Shown piece by piece: positions 1 to 5,676 of a DNA stretch of 6,613 nucleotides. Below the pieces are notes generated by a model. The model did no database searches. It was not told where the DNA came from and saw nothing but the letters and a program-made list of their open reading frames with translations. The position numbers and the translations under genes were made by a program. The stretch is from Bacteroidales bacterium. Lineage in GTDB: Bacteria > Bacteroidota > Bacteroidia > Bacteroidales > VadinHA17. Positions within the stretch are counted from its first letter, which is position 1. Every line of letters begins with the position of its first letter. The stretch spans positions 1 through 6,613 of the forward strand of contig DOTV01000245.1 of NCBI GenBank assembly GCA_003520925.1, given 5' to 3'.

Positions 1-805
1 AAGCAATTTCGCTCAGTGTTTTGCTCCTGTCAAAGATTCTTTCCCTGGCAAGTTCCAGGACCTTTAACTGTATATTTTCCTGAGCTGATTTACCAGTTTC
101 CTTCTTTATCAGATCTCCAAAATAATTGGGTGACAGATGCAACTGGTCTGCACAATATTTAACTGTTGGCAAGCCCAGGGTGTGAACGAGTTCGGACTGA
201 AAATAATCGTCGAGCAATTTCTCGAATCTTCCCAGTATATCTTTGTTTACAACACTCCGGGTAATGAACTGCCGGTCGTAGTACCTCATGCAATAATTGA
301 GAAGCAACTCGATATTATTAGCGATCAGTATTTTACTGTGTTTGTCAATCGACTGCCTTAACTCATGATCGATGTTATGCAGGCAATCCATTACAACCTG
401 CCTTTCCCTGTCCGATAAATGCAGCGCTTCATTGGCTTCGTATGAGAAGAAAGTGTACTTTTTAATATTCTGCCCCAGCGAAGTACCGCGTATCAGGTCG
501 GGATGAAACAGAAGTCCCATTCCTTTTGGCCTGGGAGCCCCGGGTTTGTTTCCTATTCCCACTATCTGTCCGGGGGCAAGGAATACGAGTGTACCTTCCT
601 GGTAATCGTAATAATTACATCCGTATTTCAAGTCACCACACTTCGCTTCTTTCAGGAAGACACAATAAAACCCATAGTGTGCCCTTGTTTCCGGAATGAG
701 TTTCATTTTTGAAAAATCAATTACGCTGACTAGAGGATGAAATGTTTCTATCCCCCTCATTGTGTTAAACTGAGAAATATTATCCAGTTTGATTATTTCG
801 TCCAT
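1..805 (-). CDS. AraC-family transcriptional regulator (C-terminus cut by window edge)
   Basis: The reading frame opens at ATG 805 on the minus strand and runs without a stop to the window edge, giving 268 residues. Residues about 15-110 look like the sensory cupin-type domain of Bacteroidetes AraC proteins, with the stretch YQEGTLVFLAPGQIVGI around 68-84. Residues about 186-268 are the start of the AraC/XylS DNA-binding domain. The first helix-turn-helix is visible around 213-236 (KYCADQLHLSPNYFGDLIKK), followed by TGKSAQENIQ and the linker helix LKVLELARERIF. The frame stops at TLSEIA, just where the second helix-turn-helix begins. Family members are usually about 290-300 residues, so roughly 30 are missing only because the window ends. 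It probably binds DNA in the nucleus-free cytoplasm and responds to a small ligand. It is divergent from the esterase cluster, so that cluster and its own gene are the likely targets, which is inference. The family call is firm; the ligand is unknown. Confidence 0.9.
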   Translation of the reverse strand, partial: MDEIIKLDNISQFNTMRGIETFHPLVSVIDFSKMKLIPETRAHYGFYCVFLKEAKCGDLKYGCNYYDYQEGTLVFLAPGQIVGIGNKPGAPRPKGMGLLFHPDLIRGTSLGQNIKKYTFFSYEANEALHLSDRERQVVMDCLHNIDHELRQSIDKHSKILIANNIELLLNYCMRYYDRQFITRSVVNKDILGRFEKLLDDYFQSELVHTLGLPTVKYCADQLHLSPNYFGDLIKKETGKSAQENIQLKVLELARERIFDRSKTLSEIA

Positions 806-827
806 CGCGTTTTTATTTAACAAAGAT

Positions 828-835
828 CAAAGTTA
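828..835 (-). promoter_or_regulatory. Candidate Bacteroidetes -7 element for the AraC gene
   Basis: Read on the minus strand this is TAACTTTG, an exact match to the Bacteroidetes -7 consensus TAnnTTTG. It ends 22 nt upstream of the regulator ATG, which would give a short leader. I do not find a clear TTG -33 box at the usual spacing, so this rests on the -7 match and its position alone. Confidence 0.35.
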
Positions 836-850
836 AAGTATAATTATCTT

Positions 851-876
851 CATGATACTCATGGAAATCCAATTTC
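851..876. promoter_or_regulatory. Two abutting 13-bp dyads, candidate operator
   Basis: CATGA-TAC-TCATG (851-863) and GAAAT-CCA-ATTTC (864-876) are each perfect 5-bp inverted repeats with a 3-bp centre, and they touch end to end. A short direct repeat of TTCAG (874-878 and 882-886) overlaps the second dyad. They lie in the divergent spacer just upstream of the regulator's candidate -7 element, a plausible place for regulator binding. AraC proteins more often bind direct repeats, so the binding protein is unknown. Short dyads are frequent in AT-rich DNA, hence the low confidence. Confidence 0.25.
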
Positions 877-932
877 AGTAATTCAGGTACAAAAAACAGT
901 AATATGTATAAGTCATTGCCCCGTTTTAGTCT

Positions 933-940
933 CAACTTTG
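933..940 (+). promoter_or_regulatory. Weak candidate -7 element for the esterase operon
   Basis: CAACTTTG differs by one base from the Bacteroidetes consensus TAnnTTTG and lies 41 nt upstream of the first esterase ATG. A TTG at 916-918 could be a -33 box, but the 14-nt spacer is shorter than the usual roughly 19-20. A weak core promoter would fit a gene needing an activator, but that is inference. Confidence 0.22.
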
Positions 941-981
941 TATAATTCTTGAAAAATTGAATATCATAGTACTATTTTAAT

Positions 982-2064
982 ATGAAAATGAAAAAATATG
1001 TGCCGAAACCTGGGTACTTAATAATAGCATTAGCTATCGCTATTTCAGCATCTGCACAGAATTCAAAAAAAACCAAACCAATTCTTATAAAGGAACAGGG
1101 AAGCTTTGCAGCTGGCGGATCAGTGATAACTTACCCCGGCACTTTTGATCAATATAATCAAACACCCTCAGGACAAACATTTCGTGGTGATCATGCTTAT
1201 GTATTTTACCAGATTCCGGTTAAAGCCCGTAAATACCCGTTAGTGATGTGGCATGGCATCGGTCAGTTTTCCAAAACCTGGGAAACAACACCCGACGGCA
1301 GGGAAGGCTATCAGACCATATTCCTGCGCCGTGGTTTCGGAGTCTATCTCATCGACCAGCCCAGAAGAGGTGATGCAGGCAGGAGTACAGTTGAGGGTAC
1401 AATAACACCGACACCCGACGAACAGGGGTGGTTTGGGACTTTTCGTGTTGGCATCTGGCCCGACTATTTTGAAGGTGTTCAGTTTGCCCGTGACCCGGAA
1501 ACCCTGAACCAGTATTTCAGGCAGATGGCGCCAAACATCGGACCAATTGATATCAATGTCAATGCAGAGGCTGTTTCGGCACTTTTCAATAAAATTGGAC
1601 CGGCAATTCTGGTCACTCATTCACATTCCGGCGGAATGGGCTGGCTGACTGTTATCAAAAATCAAAATGTAAAAGCTATCGTTTCTTATGAACCGGGGAG
1701 CGGGTTTTTATTTCCCGAAGGTGAGGTTCCTGCACCCATACCGATTGCGGGGGGTGCACTTCCTGCATCAGGAGTGCCTTTAACTGACTTTATGAAGCTA
1801 ACTAAAATCCCTATTATTATTTACTACGGTGATAATATTCCTGATAAGCCAATTGCTAACCCCGGACAGGATGGTTGGCGGGCACGTCTTGAAATGGCAA
1901 GACTGTGGAGAGATGCAGTAAACCGCCATGGCGGTGATGTTACAGTAATTCATTTGCCTGAAATTGGAATTAAAGGCAATACGCATTTCCCGTTTTCGGA
2001 CTTGAACAATAATGAAATAGCTGATCTAATGTCGGAATGGCTGAAAGAAAAAAAGCTTGATTAA
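982..2064 (+). CDS. Secreted alpha/beta hydrolase, esterase-713-like
   Basis: This 360-residue protein starts with a Sec signal peptide (hydrophobic about 12-24, likely SPase I cleavage ASA|Q at 25/26), so it acts outside the cytoplasm. The alpha/beta-hydrolase core shows the oxyanion turn MWHGIGQ (89-95), strand and turn YLIDQPRRGDAGRS (122-135), and the nucleophile elbow THSHSGGMGW (212-221) with catalytic Ser216. The elbow is S-H-S-G-G rather than G-x-S-x-G. Glu237 in SYEPGSG, after the next strand, is the probable acid, and His335 in GNTHFPFSDLNNN the probable base. This Ser/Glu/His order, the HSxSG elbow and the GN(S/T)H..DxNN tail match the Alcaligenes esterase 713 type as I remember it. 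The natural substrate of that family is not established. ATG 982 is chosen; an in-frame ATG at 988 would serve equally well, and no Shine-Dalgarno discriminates. It is first in the plus-strand set, 58 nt before the next gene. The hydrolase fold is certain, the subfamily likely, the substrate unknown. Confidence 0.88.
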   Translation: MKMKKYVPKPGYLIIALAIAISASAQNSKKTKPILIKEQGSFAAGGSVITYPGTFDQYNQTPSGQTFRGDHAYVFYQIPVKARKYPLVMWHGIGQFSKTWETTPDGREGYQTIFLRRGFGVYLIDQPRRGDAGRSTVEGTITPTPDEQGWFGTFRVGIWPDYFEGVQFARDPETLNQYFRQMAPNIGPIDINVNAEAVSALFNKIGPAILVTHSHSGGMGWLTVIKNQNVKAIVSYEPGSGFLFPEGEVPAPIPIAGGALPASGVPLTDFMKLTKIPIIIYYGDNIPDKPIANPGQDGWRARLEMARLWRDAVNRHGGDVTVIHLPEIGIKGNTHFPFSDLNNNEIADLMSEWLKEKKLD

Positions 2065-2122
2065 GCTGGAAAACCAAGGTTAATAAAAAATGAATTTTAC
2101 AATTAATTAAAAACTTATCAAA

Positions 2123-3775
2123 ATGAAGAAATTAATATCTGGTTTAACTGTATTAATCACCTGCAGTATATTATTAACCAGTTGCAGTTTATTCGCTCAG
2201 AAAACTGCTGACGGTAAACCTGCAGATGGATCTCCTGTGGTAAGCACCGCTTCAGGACTTGTACGCGGTTTAACAGAAGGTGATGTTTCCAGCTTCAAGG
2301 GGATTCCCTATGCAGCTGCTCCTGTTGGTGAATTCAGGTGGCGGCCGCCTCAACCTGTACCCTCCTGGGAAGGTGTGCGGGATGCAACTGAGTTTGGCGC
2401 AACTTGCGCGGCGGCAGGATTTGGTGCTGCTCCGGGATCAATCCAGAAGGGCTCGTCGGAGGATTGTTTGTTTCTCAATATATGGAAACCTGCCGTGGCT
2501 AAAAAGGGAGCCAAACTGCCGGTTATGTTCTGGATCCATGGAGGCGCCTTCGTGGGAGGCAGCGGTAACACATCCGGGGATGGGTTTGCCAGAAAAGGGG
2601 TAATCCTTGTTTCAATCAACTATCGTCTGGGACGACTCGGCCATTTTGCATTTCCTGCATTGAGCAGGGAGCATCCGGAAGAACCCAAAGGCAGTTACGC
2701 CTTCATGGACCAGATAGCTGCACTGAAGTGGGTTAAGCAGAACATCACAGCGTTCGGTGGTGATCCTGAAAACGTTACAATTTTCGGTTTCTCTGCAGGA
2801 GGCGTTTCAATACATTCCCTCATGACCATACCATCAGCACGCGGACTGTTCCAAAAGGCAATCGGTCATTCCAGCGGTGGAAGGGATGGCGTTCTGACAG
2901 GCCGACCAATCAGCAGGGAAAATGCATCTCAATACTACCCCGTTTCAGCAGAAACGATTGGAATAAACTTTGCCCATAAACATGGGATCGAGGGTACAGA
3001 TGCAGCTGCTCTGGCCAGGCTGCGGGCTCTGAAAGTCGAAGAGATTGTGGACGGCGGGCAGGAAAATGATGGCCAGGGAGGACCCCGTATCTACTCAGGG
3101 CCGATTCTGGATGGTAAACTTGTCGTTGAAAGTTGTTCGGATGCATATAATGCAGGCAGGCAGGCAAGAGTCCCCTTCATGATCGGGAATAACAGTGCAG
3201 AAATAGGAGGGACCTTTGTCAATGCAAGTACTTCAAAGGAGGAATTGTTTTCAATGTTCGGAGCACTTAAAGAAGAGGCAAAGGCTGCCTATGATCCTGA
3301 AGGTACAAAGGATTTTGCGGAGGTTCAAACCAGATTTAATACAGACAAGGTTTGGGGTGAGCCTGCCCGCTTTGCCGCTAAATCAGTAGTAGCGAAAGGC
3401 GATCCGGCTTACATTTTTCTCTTCTCTTATGTTCCCGCTGGAATGAAAGAAAGAATGCGTTTTGGTCCGGGGCATGGAACTGATATTTCCTTTGTGTTCG
3501 ATAATCTCAGAGTACCTGAGGGAGGAACTGCAGACCCCTCAGACAAAGAGGTAGCCAGGATTATGAATGGTTACTGGGTAAATTTTGCTAAAACCGGCAA
3601 CCCAAATGGTGACGGACTGCCGCTTTGGCCGCTTTACAATCCGAAAACAAACCAGATACTCGATATGCAATCCGATGGTAAACCGGTTGGTAAACCTGAT
3701 CCGAGAAAAGCGAGATTGGACGTAATCGAAAAGGCAGTGAACATGGGAGATAAGTTGCAGCCAAACGGAATTTAA
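2123..3775 (+). CDS. Exported type B carboxylesterase (probable lipoprotein)
   Basis: This 550-residue protein is the usual length for a bacterial type B carboxylesterase (COesterase), which hydrolyses carboxylic esters with a Ser/Glu/His triad. In order: GIPYAAAPVGEFRWRPPQPV (60-79), the signature EDCLFLNIWKP (113-123), oxyanion loop HGGAF (139-143), NYRLGRLG (166-173), and FGGDPENVTIFGFSAGG (211-227) with nucleophile Ser224. The acid is probably Glu360 in GNNSAEIGG and the base His451 in GPGHGTDISFVFDN. NGYWVNFAKTGNPN (482-495) and LWPLYNP (501-507) are typical C-terminal motifs. Cys95 and Cys115 could form the conserved disulfide near the active-site loop. The N-terminus carries a lipobox-like LTSC with Cys21, so it may be lipid-anchored; SLFA|Q at 25/26 is an alternative SPase I site. 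The residue before the nucleophile is Phe223 where most relatives have Glu (GESAG). It lies 58 nt after the first esterase and 20 nt before the next gene. The family is certain; the substrate cannot be read from sequence. Confidence 0.95.
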   Translation: MKKLISGLTVLITCSILLTSCSLFAQKTADGKPADGSPVVSTASGLVRGLTEGDVSSFKGIPYAAAPVGEFRWRPPQPVPSWEGVRDATEFGATCAAAGFGAAPGSIQKGSSEDCLFLNIWKPAVAKKGAKLPVMFWIHGGAFVGGSGNTSGDGFARKGVILVSINYRLGRLGHFAFPALSREHPEEPKGSYAFMDQIAALKWVKQNITAFGGDPENVTIFGFSAGGVSIHSLMTIPSARGLFQKAIGHSSGGRDGVLTGRPISRENASQYYPVSAETIGINFAHKHGIEGTDAAALARLRALKVEEIVDGGQENDGQGGPRIYSGPILDGKLVVESCSDAYNAGRQARVPFMIGNNSAEIGGTFVNASTSKEELFSMFGALKEEAKAAYDPEGTKDFAEVQTRFNTDKVWGEPARFAAKSVVAKGDPAYIFLFSYVPAGMKERMRFGPGHGTDISFVFDNLRVPEGGTADPSDKEVARIMNGYWVNFAKTGNPNGDGLPLWPLYNPKTNQILDMQSDGKPVGKPDPRKARLDVIEKAVNMGDKLQPNGI

Positions 3776-3795
3776 CAAGCAGTATAGAATAATAT

Positions 3796-4587
3796 ATGGC
3801 TAATAACAGAAACCTGATAATCCAGATAAAACTCCTGTTAGCTTTTCTTATTGTCTGTCTTTCTTATACTGTATCAGCACAAAAAAAAGACAGCACCATT
3901 GCGAGAATTAATAGTTTTGGCGGTGCGGTCACAATCCAAAGCAAAGGAATCTCAACAATTCCAAATCTGACACTTGGTAAACCTGCGGCTGTCTTTGATA
4001 TGAAGCTGGGAAGAAAACTGACGTTCGAACCCCAGTTCCGCTTTGCCCTTACCGGCAAACCCTGGGCAATGGTTTTCTGGTGGAGATATAACCATGCTAT
4101 CGATGGGAAACTAAGGATGATTTTAAGTACAAATTATTCTTTTTCATACAAAACTATTACTGTTGAATCATCAGGAGACCCACAGGAGATTATCAGGACA
4201 ACCAGATACCTGGTTGGTGCGATAGAACCTATTTACCAGTTAAGCAAACATATAGATATCGGGATGTATCTTTTCTTTAATTATGGAATTGAAAAGTTTA
4301 TTTCCAGAAATACATGGATGGTTTCGTTCAGACCCGGTTTCTCAAATATCCTTTTTACAAAGAATATTACAGCAAGGATCAATCCTGAGATTTACTATTT
4401 AAAAATGGATAATAATGATGGAGTATATTTAAATGCCAGATTTTCAATTAGTAAAAAGAATTTCCCTCTGTCAGTATCAGGGTTGATAAATAAACCGGTT
4501 AACTCAAATATTATATCGGAATATGATTTCCTTTGGAATGTGGGCCTGAGTTATACTTTTAACAAACAATACATGGAAGTGCGTTAG
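3796..4587 (+). CDS. Exported hypothetical protein, probable outer-membrane beta-barrel
   Basis: I do not recognise a named family. The 263-residue product has a signal peptide (hydrophobic about 13-26, likely cleavage VSA|Q at 28/29). The rest is a string of short amphipathic, aromatic-rich segments split by polar turns. Examples are LTFEPQFRFAL (75-85), AMVFWWRYNHAI (91-102), IDIGMYLFFNYGI (153-165), ITARINPEIYYLKM (191-204), GVYLNARFSIS (209-219) and FLWNVGLSYTF (245-255). That pattern, with about ten to twelve candidate strands, fits a small outer-membrane barrel. The last strand ends in SYTF, though eight more residues follow, so it is not a textbook terminal beta-signal. By eye it is AT-richer than the esterase before it. 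It starts only 20 nt after that gene, so translational or transcriptional coupling is likely. A role in placing or feeding substrate to the esterases is inference from context. A secreted beta-rich soluble protein is the main alternative. Confidence 0.72.
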   Translation: MANNRNLIIQIKLLLAFLIVCLSYTVSAQKKDSTIARINSFGGAVTIQSKGISTIPNLTLGKPAAVFDMKLGRKLTFEPQFRFALTGKPWAMVFWWRYNHAIDGKLRMILSTNYSFSYKTITVESSGDPQEIIRTTRYLVGAIEPIYQLSKHIDIGMYLFFNYGIEKFISRNTWMVSFRPGFSNILFTKNITARINPEIYYLKMDNNDGVYLNARFSISKKNFPLSVSGLINKPVNSNIISEYDFLWNVGLSYTFNKQYMEVR

Positions 4588-4644
4588 TCTTTAAAGATTT
4601 CTGGTTAACTTAAGTTGCCGTAAATAAACTATAACCATAACCAT
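4588..4644. repeat. Intergenic gap with two 10-bp palindromes and a short tandem repeat
   Basis: The 57-nt spacer before the third hydrolase holds TCTTTAAAGA (4588-4597) and AACTTAAGTT (4607-4616), both perfect palindromes with centres 19 bp apart. ATAACCATAACCAT (4631-4644) is a 6-bp unit repeated 2.3 times and ending at the start codon. The palindromes are too AT-rich, and lack a T-run, to be convincing terminators. They could be a protein-binding pair or chance. Confidence 0.25.
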
Positions 4645-5538
4645 ATGAAAAAGATTATCAATCATTTACTCTTTCTAATATTAACCGTAACATGCGCTTT
4701 CTCTCAAAGCAACCCTGTTATCGATGCTTTTCCCAGGGGCACGGTTCTGCATGGTAACGTGCGGTACAATAACGATACCCTGCTAAAACATTTGCTGGAT
4801 ATTTATCTCCCGGCAAATGCCAAAGGAAAGCTCCCGCTCGTAATATTCATTCACGGAGGCGGGTGGCTTAGCAATGATAAATATGCTGATATGGGGTACA
4901 TGAAAAAAACTGTTGCAGAAATAATCAGCAGTGGCTTTGCCCTTGCCTCCATTGACTACCGGTTCAGCACTCAGGCTGTTTTCCCGGCCCAGATGCTTGA
5001 TTGCAACCGTGCCATTTCATTTCTTTATGATAATGCTGACAAGTATGGCTTTGACAAAAACCGGTTTGCTGTAATGGGTTTCTCGGCAGGCGGACATCTG
5101 GCTTCACTTGTAGGTCTGTCTAAAAATAATGATGTCAGCACATTTTTTATGCCAGGCACAAGCAAACTGTTTGGGTTCAAAGCCGTTGTAGATTTTTACG
5201 GTCCTGCCGATTTGATTCTATTTCCCGGAAAGAATGATGCAAAATCACCTGAAGCCTTGTTAATAGGCGCTGCCCCGCTTACCCGTCCCGATTTAGCCAA
5301 AGCTGCCAGCCCGGTTACCTATGTGGACAAGAATGACCCGCCATTTCTGATAATTCACGGGGAAAAAGATGAAATGGTTTCTCCGGATCAATCACGATTA
5401 TTGAGTGCCTGGCTGAATGTGGCGGGTGTTCAGAATGAACTTATATTTGTAAAAGATGCACCGCATTTCGGAGTGATGTTCGATTCCGATGAGGTCAGAA
5501 AAAAGGTCATTGATTTTTTAAAGATTCGGTTAAAGTGA
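4645..5538 (+). CDS. Secreted alpha/beta hydrolase, BD-FAE/acetylesterase-like
   Basis: This 297-residue protein has a signal peptide (hydrophobic about 8-18, probable cleavage AFS|Q at 20/21) and a complete esterase core. It shows [20 protein letters not shown] (51-70) leading into oxyanion motif HGGGW (70-74), then SIDYRFS (102-108) and [15 protein letters not shown] (113-127). Nucleophile motif [10 protein letters not shown] (145-154) carries Ser147. [15 protein letters not shown] (236-250) carries acid Asp242, and KDAPHFG (270-276) carries His274. This architecture (COG0657/BD-FAE type) is shared by bacterial acetyl-xylan, feruloyl and other short-chain esterases and by lipases of the HSL-like group, so the acyl group cannot be assigned. 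Length and triad are intact. The 57-nt gap from the barrel-like gene has no convincing terminator and suggests one transcript. ATG 4645 is directly preceded by a short ATAACC repeat and has no Shine-Dalgarno. The fold and triad are firm; a plant-cell-wall ester substrate is only a guess from family habits. Confidence 0.92.
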   Translation: MKKIINHLLFLILTVTCAFSQSNPVIDAFPRGTVLHGNVRYNNDTLLKHLLDIYLPANAKGKLPLVIFIHGGGWLSNDKYADMGYMKKTVAEIISSGFALASIDYRFSTQAVFPAQMLDCNRAISFLYDNADKYGFDKNRFAVMGFSAGGHLASLVGLSKNNDVSTFFMPGTSKLFGFKAVVDFYGPADLILFPGKNDAKSPEALLIGAAPLTRPDLAKAASPVTYVDKNDPPFLIIHGEKDEMVSPDQSRLLSAWLNVAGVQNELIFVKDAPHFGVMFDSDEVRKKVIDFLKIRLK

Positions 5539-5571
5539 AATGCATTTAGAAATTATCCGGATAAAGTGAAA
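5528..5571. repeat. 13-bp imperfect direct repeat flanking a 12-bp palindrome
   Basis: GGTTAAAGTGAAA (5528-5540) spans the stop codon of the third hydrolase, and GGATAAAGTGAAA (5559-5571) repeats it 31 bp later with one mismatch. Between them, and overlapping the second copy, is the perfect palindrome TTATCCGGATAA (5553-5564). It resembles a small duplication of the gene end. The palindrome could form a hairpin but has no T-run behind it, so terminator function is doubtful. Confidence 0.4.
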
Positions 5572-5652
5572 GACAAGTTCTATAAAATTCGTCTTAAATC
5601 CCTGTTTTTTCTTTTTGATGTATTAAAATGACTCCCGGGAATCCTAGATTTA

Positions 5653-5660
5653 TAACTTTC
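5653..5660 (+). promoter_or_regulatory. Weak candidate -7 element for the beta-propeller gene
   Basis: TAACTTTC is one base from the Bacteroidetes TAnnTTTG consensus and ends 16 nt before the propeller ATG. The nearest TTG upstream (5615-5617) is too far for a normal -33 box, so the match may be accidental. It is listed because the 138-nt gap would allow an independent promoter here. Confidence 0.2.
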
Positions 5661-5676
5661 TTTAAAACACATAAAT

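Noticed and set aside
137..712. Two small plus-strand open frames (137-361 and 503-712)
   Set aside because: Both lie antisense within the AraC-family gene, whose minus-strand frame is open throughout and has clear family motifs. They show no domain or signal of their own.
1240..1620. Minus-strand open frame of 126 codons
   Set aside because: It is antisense to the first esterase core, is rich in Cys and Pro as expected of a shadow frame, and resembles nothing.
3152..3166. GCAG tetranucleotide repeat inside the type B carboxylesterase, a possible phase-variation tract
   Set aside because: Fewer than four units are present and the frame is intact. It encodes an ordinary stretch (NAGRQAR) and is too short for a convincing slippage switch.
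5600..5620. T-rich run after the third hydrolase as a Rho-independent terminator
   Set aside because: No GC-rich stem directly precedes it; the nearest palindrome (5553-5564) is about 40 bp away.
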